NCBI GenBank assembly: GCA_016647705.1
Contig: CM028336.1
Coordinates: 17,248,880-17,312,879, forward strand
DNA length: 64,000 nucleotides
Source of the DNA: Eucommia ulmoides
Lineage: Eukaryota; Streptophyta; Magnoliopsida; Garryales; Eucommiaceae
Direction: 5' to 3'
The position numbers and the translations under genes were made by a program. The notes beneath the pieces are model-generated. The model did not search any database, was not told where the DNA came from, and saw only the letters and a list, made by a program, of their open reading frames with translations. Numbering within the stretch: position 1 is the stretch's first letter; each line of letters starts with the position of its first letter. This document shows positions 23,401 through 34,141 of the stretch, in pieces.

Positions 23401-23582
23401 ATCACGAAAGAACCAAACATATTGATGTCTAGTATCACTTCATTCGAAATATTATATCTGAAGAATTGATCAGCGTTCAGAAAATTGGTACAGCAGATAA
23501 TCCAATAGATATGATGACAAAGCTTGTTCCCACTCACAAGTTCAAGCATTGCTTGAACATGGTTCGTGTTCAGAAGACATAG
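20441..23582 (+). pseudogene. Copia-2 pol (TNT1-like protease, integrase, RT, RNase H)
   Basis: Protease reads WILDSSTSCHICP (catalytic DSG changed to DSS). Pre-integrase is LGHISERAM..CVFGKQKRVQF. The integrase core has all three acidic sites, in IHSDLWGPS, QTDGSEFCS and QQNEVAERM, then a stop at 21350. [38 protein letters not shown]. RNase H: GYVDSDYARDLDRRSLTAF, STIEVEYIAVTEAMKE. The end is [18 protein letters not shown] at 23582. Two tandem duplications (35 bp at 22023-22092, 34 bp at 22670-22737) and several stops inactivate it. Confidence 0.9.
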
Positions 23583-23659
23583 CGAACCATTTAAGGTTTC
23601 TTGGAGAAGAATGGATCAAGATTTATGTGGTTTTTCCATTTAATGGAAATTGTCCTACA

Positions 23660-24232
23660 GCTCTTTGCCCCTATATAGATGAGAAAAGGCGGTTAAGATT
23701 GACTGAAATCATCTTGTTATTTGCTTCCTTACTTGGTCAAGAATGGAGGCTGGAAAGAAGACAAGTTCAAATTGAACTTGCCATTAATTGTCAACAAAGA
23801 GGGATTAGAAATGCAATTTGAACTTGTCATTTCTTTGTCAACAAAGAGGGCTAAATGCATGAATTCTTCAAGTCAACAATTGTGGGCGGCCCGCAAAATT
23901 GGAAGAAGAAAATTTGATATGAGCTTCCTTTCAAAATGACATTTACTTACAATCAATAATATACTCCAGCTAAAAGGTATAAACTAGCAAGGGAAAGAGT
24001 TGCATCAAGACCCAAAAAATAGGATAGATAACCAAAATCACCAAAGGCTTATTTGATAATCAAATTCAGCACTTAAAACTTATTACATTAAGCACTTAAT
24101 TAATTAAATTTGTTTGATAAATGTAATTAAGATCACTTAATTAATTAAGCTAACTTAAAAATTAAGTCAAAATTTAAGTTAAAAATTCAGCAAAGACCCC
24201 TCAACTTAATTCATTTTGCAGCTATAGAAGGC
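23660..24232. repeat. large inverted repeat, right arm
   Basis: Reverse complement of 18456-19075. Reading minus it runs from the MITE interior (CCTTCTATAG at 24232) through MITE, Copia-B RT fragment and the start of the Copia-2 LTR (TGTCATTTTG at 23941) to CTCATCTATATA. The flank after the LTR end, TTTACTTACAATCAAT, is the mirror of the left flank rather than a direct target duplication. Confidence 0.85.
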
Positions 24233-24988
24233 AACTAATTACAGATAATGCCTCAAACCTATTTTGAATTTATCAGTTTTTTTTTTGTGTGTGTTTTTTA
24301 ATCTGTTATTTGTTTTTTTTTTTTTAATCTGAATTTCTTTGTTTTTTTAATTTTTTTTTTTTTTTGTTTTAGTTTTTTTTTAATTTTTCTATTTTATTTA
24401 TTTTTTTATATTTTATTTATAAATTATAAGTTATAACATTATTTTAATTATAAATTATACATTATAACTTAATAAATAATAACTATAATATTAATCTATT
24501 ATATTCATATATAATAATTTATTGTTGAATTTATATCTATTCTTCATAATTCATATATATCTTTTTAAATTATTTTTTGGGTATTTTTTAATTATATATA
24601 ATATTTTCAAAATATAAAAACTTTAAGTATCGCGCCCCGCCCAACGCCCCCACCTTTTACAACATTGGTTCTAATGAATTCGATTCACGAGTTTTTTTTC
24701 AGTTGAACTCTATGTTATTGTTGAGTTGTGATAATTCATATATTTGAACTTTTAAGTATATTATTAGTGTTTTTATTTTATTATTTTGTTCTCTATTTTT
24801 TTTATTTTTTTTTACTTGATTCAAGGATAGTTATGTAAATTAAACAATTTTCAGCATTCAAATTTTGCATTTATCAAATAAACAAAAAAAATATCAGCAC
24901 TTAAATTTTTTGCACTTAAAATTAATTTTATCAAATAACCTTCTGATATTTTCAACACTTAAAAATTAAGTAGTTATCAAACACGCCC
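24045..24988. mobile_element. Tourist-like (PIF/Harbinger-type) MITE in Copia-B RT
   Basis: Ends AGGCTTATTTGATAA and TTATCAAACACGCCC. The inverted partner copy at 18644 preserves the original end GGGCTTGTTTGATAA. The target duplication is TAA at 24989-24991, with CAA at the left (TAA in the partner copy). Copia-A shows the empty site (GGTCACTAAGCTCAAAC). The interior is extremely T/A-rich (24270-24600) with a GC-rich island near 24635-24655. 944 bp, no ORF. Confidence 0.8.
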
Positions 24989-27658
24989 TAAGTTCAAACT
25001 CCTTGCTAAGAGTAGTAATGAATGATGAAAGTAGAGACGGTTGATTGCCCGTAAGGATAATGCCATATACATATAAATAAGAAGCATCACCGTAGAATCG
25101 AAGCGATAAATAAACAAAGACTCAGAGAGTGGTCAACACTATGCCGTATACAGTTTTATCCAAAATGCCATGAAAAATACATTCTTCACAACAAAATGAC
25201 GAATAGTCCACCCAAAGAATATGGCAAGACTGAGCACAGTATGAGCACTAGTGGGTTTCATTACAGGACTGAATGTCTCATCAAAATTAGTACCCACCTA
25301 TTGATGAAAGCCAATGGCAACTAAACAAGTTTTGCACTGCCCAATGGAACTATCTGCTTTGCGTTTGAGTTTGAAAATCCAATTACAATTAACATGTTGA
25401 TGTAGAACATGAGGAACAAGAACCCAAGTGTTGTTCTTCAATAACAATTAAGTATTAAACTCACTAACCATACGCCATTCAGGAACACAAACAACTTGTG
25501 TAGTAGGTCAGGTCATCAGTGGGAGATGAAAGTGAAGCTATGTGAGCCCATGGGAGAGGATATCAGATTGTACCATCTCTCTGGGCAAGAGGTTGGATGG
25601 TACCATGCCTAATGATTTGTAATGAATGTTGAGGAGGAACTGGATAAAGAGAATCCTCATGGGTGGCAATAGTAGGAGCACGAGTATCTGAGGGACAAAT
25701 ATGCCAACATTGACAATGATATGGAAAGGGTAGTCAAAGAGGAGCTGGAGAACTCGAAAGAACTTGAGAGTTATTATAAGGGACAGAATGTAAAGGTATC
25801 ACAGAATCTGGAGTTAGTATAGTAACAAATGCCCATGATGATGGGATAGGTGGGGTACTGCTGGTGGCCTAAAAACTCACATTTAACAATTTTTCGCAAG
25901 AAATTTATTAGTTATTACGCACCTAAATGAGGATAACATGTACAACCAAGCACACGCAGCTCAAATTATGAAGTATGACTATAAAGACAGGATAACAGTT
26001 AGGACAGTTGAAGTTTAGAGGAGGGGAAATGGTTGATTATGGTGAACAGCAGTCCAGTGATAGAGAGGAAAATGACTTGGAAGAAAAAAGGTGCGAGCCA
26101 TGTAGGCAATGTGACAGTGTTTACATTCAAGAGTGTGAGGACAAAAGAGAGAGAGATTAATACCGAGGGAAAAGCATAGGACTTTTAAGCGCCACTATCA
26201 TATTTCCCGCACGTGAGTGGAAAATTGAGTGTGGACATAAACTAACAAATTAAATGTTAGAGGTCTTCAAATTTTGGTTCCATAATGTAAAACCAAGTGA
26301 AATGAGTGTAATCATGAGTGAATAACACATAATATTGATAACCAGAAACTGCAAGCCCTAGATCGTCATATATCAAAATGAAGTGAAGTAAACAAAAGTG
26401 AGGCTTGTGTTGCATTAAACAAGGGAAATGAGAGGTGTATAAATTAACCCAAGGCACATCCTGATAAAAATAAATAAATAAATAAAAAGATTATTTGAAT
26501 TTGATGGTAGATTATCACAATTTATTATTGCCTACGACATAACTTGAGCAAAGGGACGAACTGGACGATTATGCCATAGGAAATAAGAATTGTGGGAGGC
26601 TGATAAAGTGTGTAGGCGGGGAGGGAGGGAGGGTAACTTGTAGAGACCATACTTGTATAGGCCCTAATAGAGGACAAAACCAGTGGAAAGATCAAACATA
26701 TAAAACATGATTGTCAATGCACACTTGAGCAACAGAAAGTAAATTTTCATGTATAGAAGCTATAAGATACACATTTTTAAGAAGAAAGGAATATGAACCA
26801 AGTGATAGTGTCATGTTACACGCATAAGTGATTACGAGTTGATCACCATTGCAAGTTGAATGGAGTTGGGGCCATTGTTGGGTGTGCAATGTTCGAGAAG
26901 AATTAGATTGTCCGTCATGTGGGTAGAAGCACCGGTGTTAGGATAACAACTACGGTTAGAGGAGTTGGGCCCATGCGGAATCAGAAGTGCAAGGCCGGAG
27001 CGATGTAGAGACCATCAAAGGTGGCGTTCAACGAATGAGGAACAAGAAAAAGAGTCCAGAGCAGTTGCAAGCAGAGTGACCAATCCCAAAACACAGTTGG
27101 AACTGAGGCACATATGTGGGAGCAAAAGCAAGCCAAAGCACCAAACCAAAAGGATTGGGGTGATTCTTAGGAAAGGTGGACATGATGAAGAAGGGGCAGC
27201 GGAGATAGAGGAAAAAAATGTGGAATGTTTGGGCCTTGAGGTGCAAATAGTGAAAGACAGAGAGATGTGGAGGTTGATCTATAAATTCCAGAAAGTTTGG
27301 GGCTATTTCTATAGAGGCTAATCTATTTTTGTAGATTCCAGATGTGAAGGCTGATCTGTTTCAATAGATTCCAGAAAGGTGATTTGAGGCTCTTCGTGAG
27401 ATTTTTTTTTTTGGTAGGGGTGGGGGGGGAACAAACAGACAACTCAAATATAGGAAGGGAAAGAAAGAAGGAATGCTCACAGATTCGGAGAAGCGAGGAA
27501 GCAGTTGCCACAGCAGCAATGCGCCACAAAAAAAAAAGATAAGAAAGATGAGGGAGAGGGTTTTAACGAAAAGGTATCATGAAAAGAAAAAGAGAGTTGA
27601 TAGAACAGCAGTCATGGAAGAATAAAAGGAGAAAGGATAGTTCAGGCTGATACCATTT

Positions 27659-27864
27659 AAGACAAAGAAATTGTGTGTATTCTTCCCCTAGTGAGCCTTT
27701 TATTTATACAAGTACAAAGAGTAGACTGGGGAATTGATCCTAAACTATCGTCTACAATTATTATAATTGATCCTAAATTATAGCCTACAATTATTAAGAT
27801 TTATTACAAATTACGTCTACTTTATTTACAATTATTGAAGGGCTAAAATCATTGTGTTCTAACA
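27659..27864 (-). repeat. Copia-B 5' LTR
   Basis: About 206 bp. Sense starts TGTTAGAACACAATGATTTT, contains GGCTATAATTTAGGATCAAT and GTATAAATAAAAGG, and ends next to ATGGTATCAGCC, a Met-tRNA-type primer site at about 27645-27657. Homologous to 17949-18157. Confidence 0.8.
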
Positions 27865-28043
27865 ATTTGTAGAAGTAATCTAACAGCCAATACAAGCCCT
27901 TCAAAGATAGGAGATCCTTCAAGGAGTAAATCCGAGTTTGTTCGTAAGTCATTTCTTTCTGTAAAGATTTCAATCTGTTCATTTACTTGGTTTCATTTAT
28001 GTTCTTCATAATTACAGTACTTATATTTAATATTACTTTAGAT

Positions 28044-29362
28044 CAAGGTTTTAAATATCGGCCGTTACGTAATGTAACGGCCGATTCGTACCGGAAATGG
28101 GAACCCCGATACCGATACAGGGCCGATTCTCGAGTCTCGGGATGATTCGCACCGTATCAGGCCGATACAGACTTGTAACGGGCGTTACGGCCGTTATAGA
28201 GAGGCGTAACGGCCGTTACAGAGAGGCGTAACGGCCGTTACGCCGTTACAGTTGTTTTCGCATGTCTGCTTGGTTCAGTGTTTGAAACCAAAAAGCTACT
28301 GAAGATAACGAAACTAAAAAGCTTGCAAGTTCGCCGGAAATCGCCATAGCCACCGGGTGAAATCGCCATCGCCACCGGAAATCGCCAATCGCCATCGCGA
28401 ACGTCAAACGCCTGAAATCGCCATCGCCAGAATAAATGATCAAATGTTCGCCATCGGAATTGGAATCAGAAGGCCTAAAATCGCCATTGCCATCAAAGAA
28501 CAAACGACGAAATATTTGGCATTTGTTCGTCACAGCAAGATTACAGAGGAGAGAGAGTGAGAGACTTTGAGTTTGACAGAACGGTGGAGCTATCAGTGAG
28601 ATATTTTATCTTCTTATCTTAAATACATAAATTACCCTATACAAATTCTAGATTGTGATTTAACCCCAAATATAAGAAAATAGCATTTTAAAATAATAAT
28701 TGACTCCCAAAAGTTTACATGGTTTACAATTTAGTCCTAAAGTTATCTAACTTCTATTTTTATAGATTTTTTTCTTTGTCCCTAATCTGTTCATTTAAAA
28801 AATAATAAGTGTTGAACAATATTTTTTTTTCTTTTTTTTTTTTTTTTTTTGAACTTTTTCATATATTAATTGATTTCATCCAAACCTCCCTAAATTTAAG
28901 AATTCAGCTACATCAATATCATCTAGTATGCTAATTGATTATATATATATGAAGAATCTGCGCGCAATTCGTTTTGGTATTGATAATTTTATATGTGTAT
29001 TGTTTTTGTAATATGATGTACAAGTACAATTTACTCTTTTATTATGTTTGGGAAATATGTTTTTATTAAGTATTGTGTGCATCATCTTATTCTTTTAAGT
29101 ACGACGGGTTTTCGTCTTTTTTTTCACGTTTTCATTATGTTGTATATAACCCTAAAATGTCATGATATCTATTATAATGTGTTTATTAAGGGTCAAATGA
29201 GTAAAACAATTACTATTATTGAGTTTTTGAGGATATTCTGGTGATTTTAAAAAATTCACGACCGTTACGACCAATTCCCGTTACGGACAGGCCGATACTC
29301 CCGAAACCGTTACACCACGACCGTTACCGTTACGTAACCCGATACCGCGATTTAAAACCTTG
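28044..29362 (+). mobile_element. non-autonomous hAT-type element, copy 2
   Basis: Same family as 234-1333, in the opposite orientation. Ends are CAAGGTTTTAAATATCGG and CCGCGATTTAAAACCTTG, with a perfect 8-bp target duplication CTTTAGAT at 28036-28043 and 29363-29370. GTAACGG/CCGTTAC subterminal repeats are dense at 28060-28250 and 29250-29340. The interior frame at 28357-28560 (PSPPEIA..., INDQMFAIG) is homologous to the frame in copy 1. It contains many ATCGCCAT repeats. Size 1,319 bp against 1,100 bp for copy 1. Confidence 0.92.
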
Positions 29363-29753
29363 CTTTAGATATTTCAGTCTTAATTTAAGAACTTAGTTTA
29401 ATTTAGATACTCAATTAAAACACTTTACTTAGTTTTAAAACACTTTTTCAACTCATTAGTTTCAAAATCTACCTCCACACAACTTAAACCTATCTTGAGA
29501 GTTTCAATTTTTTCCCCATCTTTGCATAACAACCCCTCTTAATTGAGGCAAAGAGAGTATACACAATCGCTTTATCGCTGAATTATCAATTTCAAAGTGG
29601 AAATCACTTTTGGGCACACTTCAACAAATTATCACGCTGAACACTGTCTACTCTAGATTAAATTCATAAACAATTAATTAATTCTGCCTGGTCTATATTT
29701 CACATAACAAAAAATTTGATGATTGTTCAAACCCAATCCATAATCAAAATTAC

Positions 29754-29846
29754 CTGCTGATAAAAAGATGTGAAGTGCTTGGCAAGTACAATTGCAAAAT
29801 CCTCCACAGAAAGTAGTTCTGAACATTCCTTCGCCTTAACATATAC
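29754..29846 (-). CDS. UOX: urate oxidase, exon 2
   Basis: A 93-bp exon encoding 31 residues, VYVKAKECSELL through HFTSFYQQ, which follows exon 1 directly in plant uricases. The acceptor is ACAG before GTATATG and the donor is CAG|GTAATT. Both boundaries are phase 0, and 31 whole codons keep the frame. Exon 1 lies 4.1 kb upstream and exon 3 lies 20 kb downstream. The exon is too short to stand out as an ORF and was found by matching the expected protein order. Confidence 0.93.
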
Positions 29847-32844
29847 CTGTATCATCGCCCAAAAAAAATCAACTAGATAGAAGTGTGGAAGACGGTGAGA
29901 ATATTTTTGGATGAAGGAAACAATGAAAAACCTACAAGTCTATAAGTATAAGCCACTCGATTTACCAGCATGGTACTAAAAAATCTATAAATTAAGATTA
30001 AAGGTAATCGAAGCAAACATTTGATAGCTATAAAACTAAACAGAAAAGAAGAAACTACATTTGTTTTCAATATTAGTTAATTTCAAAAAGTTGTAAGGAA
30101 GTTCATGAACCTCATTATCGTCTTTCAATAGAAAATCCTCCAAAAATAGGACACCAAAAAAAAAAAAAAGTATTTCTCAAAATCGCAAATGAAATTCATC
30201 AAACACATCAGACCCAGTTTCAGAAGTTGCAATTGCAATTTAAGGCAAAAGGTAAAAAGCAATGACGTATTTAAATTTCTTGGTCTCCCTTAGCAAAGCA
30301 ATCATCTTTTATGCATCACAGCAAAATATGCATGCCACCTAAGGCAGATCATCTCTAGCGGAACTGGTTTTCAAGCATCAGATTGCAACTATTTCAAAAG
30401 GACCATGGCGTGTAGAAGTATCAAACAAGGGATTTCATTGCACAGTCATGCAGCACCAGTCCATGCATGTGTTTTAATCCTTGATTGATGTTTGGGATCT
30501 TATCAAAGAATTTTTCTTTTTTTCTGTTTTAAGGAGAAATGGACGGTGCGTGTAAAGCAAGTTAAGAAGGTCCAAAGTCAGAAATCAAGCGTAGATCACA
30601 TATAGTATGGAATCAAGGAGGTAAAAATGGAAGGCTTCTCAAACCTATCCCTGATAGCATATTACGAGCATTCAAAATTAAGACCGCATTTGATGCATGC
30701 TCCTATCAAGCACTGATCATGCTTCACCATTGGCAACCTTCATATCATCTGCCATCTCTTGGCAAGCCTCCAACAATCTTTCCCAGCATGATATATATTA
30801 TGTTATCTTCATATCAACGTCCAACCAAATCTCCAATTGTCGTTCTTTTTTCTCCATGTTGGTGATGTTAATTGGTTTATAATATGAGCCTTAGTTGTAG
30901 GTCCTTCCATACTGGCCACCGCTTCCGTGTCGGAGTCGTAATTCTGCACTTCTTAATGAGAATCTCACACCAAACTCGCTCCTACCATGTTAGAACCTTG
31001 CTCCCACCACGCTCTTATTTTTTTCAAATGTTTTAGCCAAATATTTATTTTATTCTAATATAGAAAACATGAAATAGAACTTAAAATTGGTAAACTGGTA
31101 AATAATATATATTTATCTAAAAAAATACATATGCTTCTTACGCACTCCAAACATTTGAACTTCCTACACTTTGATGATTCCTCGCTCCCGCTACCCCTTT
31201 GTGCAACTATGATAAAAGCAACCAGACAAATCTAGGACATCCATCTAAGCTACCTATTCAAGATGCCCGACATAACAGATGGATGGTCATTGATCAAGGA
31301 AGAAGTCCCAACTGCAAACATGACTTTTGCCTATCTTAATGTTAAAATTGCCACAATTGCCATAACCAAACTAGACCCCGTGTTTTGTCCTTCGCTTCCT
31401 TTTTGAAACAATCTTCACCAAAATCTTTGTCTATACAAGCTTTCTTGGACAATTTTGACAATTTAGCGACAAAGATGTCACTTGAATCATTGAAAGGCAT
31501 ACTCATGTCACTAGAATCAGTAATGCATAGTCCTGTCATTTAATCAACATGAATATCTTGACATATTCTCTTTCCCCTATCACCTATCATCTTTTTCCTC
31601 TAAACTTGATTTTTTACCACTTCGTTTTGATTCCTAACCGCCTCGCACAGAATCAGTTTTCAAATCTCTTCTATATATCAAGAGTCAATACAGTAAAGCT
31701 CAAAGGATCTAGTCATTTTATCTTACCCAACCATACAAGATCCAATCAACCTGACTATAGCACTAGTATGACATGCACCTCTTTTCTTCAACCATCTAAA
31801 GTTCCATTCATTATCACATTTTTCAGTTCAACTCCATAGATCATTTAATAGATGTAATACAACTCCATTTGTTCACTGACGTTTTGACCGATTTCGAACC
31901 AAATTAGGCTAATTCCCTGGGTTTGTAGTCTAACATGCCGAATCACTTACCGATTCCCTATTTGCACAACTCAACCTCTTTAGCGTGGTTCAGTTATTAT
32001 CCAACCCCTTGATCAGACTATGAACCTTAGTTGCAAGTTTTGCCAGAGATAGGGAACCAACTGATGCTGAAGAGGTGGATCGGCAAATCTGGAACCAAAA
32101 ATTGATCCTTGGTTCATCATTTGTCCTCTCCAATAACCCGCCAACGCCATCATCTCAATGCCTTGAACTGCACCCTCCATCAGCTTAAATGATATAATCA
32201 GTTTTCATTACCACGACAAATTCTCGTGACAAATTCTCGTCAATGCGTTAAAGTGATTCTTTTTGTCACCAGTAGTGATCTGCATTAGCACGATGTCATG
32301 CTCACTAGATAATCATCATTTTATAATAGATAGAAATGTGTTTATGATGCTTAGAATCCAACCTTCCACTGTCCAACAACATGATAGCATCTCGGAGACT
32401 CGGCCAAAACTGCAACTAATGGCCTCATATATTCACCATCATCCCCGGCAAATAGCAATACAACAATCTCTGACCAACATCATGCCATCGTCCCTAGCAA
32501 GTAGCAGGCACCATTTCAAACCATCATATTAATCGCCTGTTGATGCCTTTAAAACTTCAATGTCAAGCTGTTAATTTATCAACACATTGAGTTTGAGGAG
32601 AGATGTTAAAACATAACCGAACGACTTTTGCCTCCCAAGAAAACTTACAGCATCAGTCACCTCCTGAATGAAGTTCCGCCAGTTAACTCTCTATTACTTG
32701 CACATCACATGCCCAGAAATAGGGAAAAATTTTAATAACAACATATACCAGCTTTCACAATGTAGTTTGTTGTCTTATGCACTGTTATAGTCGTTCCACC
32801 AGGTTATTAACCTCTTATCAATATAATACAGTACAATACAATTA

Positions 32845-33260
32845 GGGCCTGTTTGATAAAACTGAAAATTGAGTGTTAAAAGTTAAGTGCTGAACTTTAA
32901 GTTCTGACATTTAACTGCTGAATTGATTAAGTGATTTTCTTTTAAATATTTTTGCTTTGAATAAAATTTATTTTTACAACATTTGACTTTTAGAAGTTTC
33001 CTTACAACTTAATCTCTAAAAAATTCTCTCTTTAATTTTCTCTCTCTATTTTTGTCTTGGTATTACTTTCTCTTTTTAGAATTTTATTTTATAACTTTTC
33101 TCTATATTTTCCAGTAGTTATAGTTTAATTATGTGTATTAACTAAATATTGTATAACAATACGTTAAATGGTTACTTCATTTTCTATCAAATGCACTTAT
33201 TTGAATAAGCACTTGATGAATTCACTTCGTAAGTGTTGAATTGTGTTATCAAACAGATCC
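32845..33260. mobile_element. AT-rich MITE (TGTTTGATAA family)
   Basis: Ends GGGCCTGTTTGATAA and TTATCAAACAGATCC are near-perfect inverted repeats and share the core TGTTTGATAA with the MITE at 24045. The interior also shares AAGTGTTGAA-type motifs. The flanks read TTA and TAA, so a clean 3-bp direct duplication is not preserved. Confidence 0.65.
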
Positions 33261-33454
33261 TAACTCAGCAAATTTATTTTAACATCTGATAATTACTACA
33301 CATGAAAATCAGTGTGGAATCATCCAGATTGAACGTGCAATAGTGGATAATATTTTAGGTCTAACCCAATTTTCCAATACAAACTCCGCACCCGACCCAC
33401 ATGTATGAAGGAAAGAGAGAAACAAAAAAGAATCCAATCAACAAGTAGGGAGTT

Positions 33455-33702
33455 GGGGCATGTTTTATAATGCTTAAATTTTAAGTGTTGAAAATTTTAA
33501 ATGCTGAATTTGAAGCGTTGAAATTTTAAATGCTGAATTAGAAGCGTTGAAATTTTAAGCTGAAAATATCTAAAACTTGATTCATAAAATTAAGACTTTA
33601 AGTGATGAATTTTCGGCTATCCTACATTTAGGTGAAAATTTTAAACAAAATTTAAGAAGGGCTTGATTGATTAATTAGTCACGGTTATTAAACAAACTTA
33701 TT
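33455..33702. mobile_element. diverged MITE of the same AT-rich type
   Basis: Starts GGGCATGTTTTATAATGC and ends near TTATTAAACAAACTTA. Internally repeats TGAAATTTTAA / AAGCGTTGAA. The limits and family membership are approximate. Confidence 0.4.
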
Positions 33703-33902
33703 ATAAAAAACACTCAATCTATTCGGTTTTCGGCACATAATTGAATTATGTTGAAATTAAGCTAGGAACAAGCTGAACGAAGTTCCAATAAATGGAGTTC
33801 ACGAACAAATCTAAACTTCGGGAAGTTTATTTGTGTTTTCTTCCATTTTCATTGCAAACATCACGAGATCGCCCAGGCTCACACACTGATGCACGTATAC
33901 TA

Positions 33903-33932
33903 GGAGAGAGAGATAGAGAGAGAGAGAGAGAG
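33903..33932. repeat. GA microsatellite beside the exon 1 donor
   Basis: A GAGAGA run that on the gene strand forms a CT-rich tract starting a few bases after the GTAAAC donor. Confidence 0.85.
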
Positions 33933-33937
33933 TTTAC

Positions 33938-34141
33938 AGTGTTCTTCATGGTGTCTGTGGCGACGATATTGGAATTGTCACCGAGGACAAAAGCAGGGAT
34001 GCAATCGGAGAGGAGAGAGATGCTGACGCTCCATTCAGCAAAGTGGTGGCGCCCATCTTCGGTCTTCCAGACTCTAGCAACCCTCACCCTCTCCTTCCCA
34101 TGCCTCTGCTCCAAAACCAAGCCTTCGATTTCCTCCGCCAT
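33938..34141 (-). CDS. UOX: urate oxidase (uricase), exon 1
   Basis: First coding exon of the peroxisomal enzyme that oxidises urate to 5-hydroxyisourate in purine breakdown and ureide formation. It encodes 68 residues starting MAEEIEGLVLEQRHGKERV. The block GKERVRVARVW and the block DNSNIVATDTMKNT are uricase signatures. By alignment to the fungal enzyme, Lys16 (in HGKERV) and Thr62 (in VATD) match the catalytic Lys10 and Thr57. The exon stops after ...MKNT at a GTAAAC donor, and the next exon resumes in phase 0 with VYVKAKEC. The frame itself runs past the donor into a CT-rich intron start, so the ORF end is not real. The ATG at 34141 is chosen because it gives the normal plant N-terminus. 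No stop or frameshift is seen. The peroxisomal C-terminal signal would lie outside the window. Confidence 0.93.

Larger units (their letters stand above)
23942..27864 (-). mobile_element. Copia-B 5' part (RE1-like, degenerate)
   Basis: A minus-strand Copia related to Copia-A: 5' LTR (27659-27864), primer site, gag remnant with a zinc-knuckle-like region (about 27060-27246), protease region near 26930, pre-integrase traces (26640-26450), integrase fragment YQYYVLFTHDYTHFTWFY (26400-26260) and RT (25550-23942). It is very broken. RT is interrupted by a MITE at 24045-24988, and sequence stops at the Copia-2 LTR junction at 23941. The missing 3' part of a matching element lies in the opposite orientation at 12885-18157. 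Confidence 0.75.
9751..29753 (-). other. uricase intron 2 (20 kb)
   Basis: The intron between exons 2 and 3, with a GTAATT donor at 29753 and a TAG acceptor at 9751. It contains a PMD pseudogene, Copia-A, Copia-B in two opposite pieces, Copia-2, a large inverted duplication, a Tourist-like MITE and hAT copy 2. 9760-11340 shows no gene or element that I recognise. Confidence 0.88.
29847..33937 (-). other. uricase intron 1
   Basis: A 4.09-kb intron with GTAAAC donor and ACAG acceptor. Just inside the donor is a CT-rich microsatellite (GA on the plus strand, 33903-33932). It holds two AT-rich MITE-like elements (32845-33260 and about 33455-33702). 29860-32840 shows no gene or recognisable element. 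Confidence 0.88.

Noticed and set aside
33827..33937. C-terminal extension of the uricase exon 1 frame (SLSLSLSLSP...)
   Set aside because: It reads into the CT-rich intron after a good donor. Exon 2 supplies the expected continuation VYVKAKEC.
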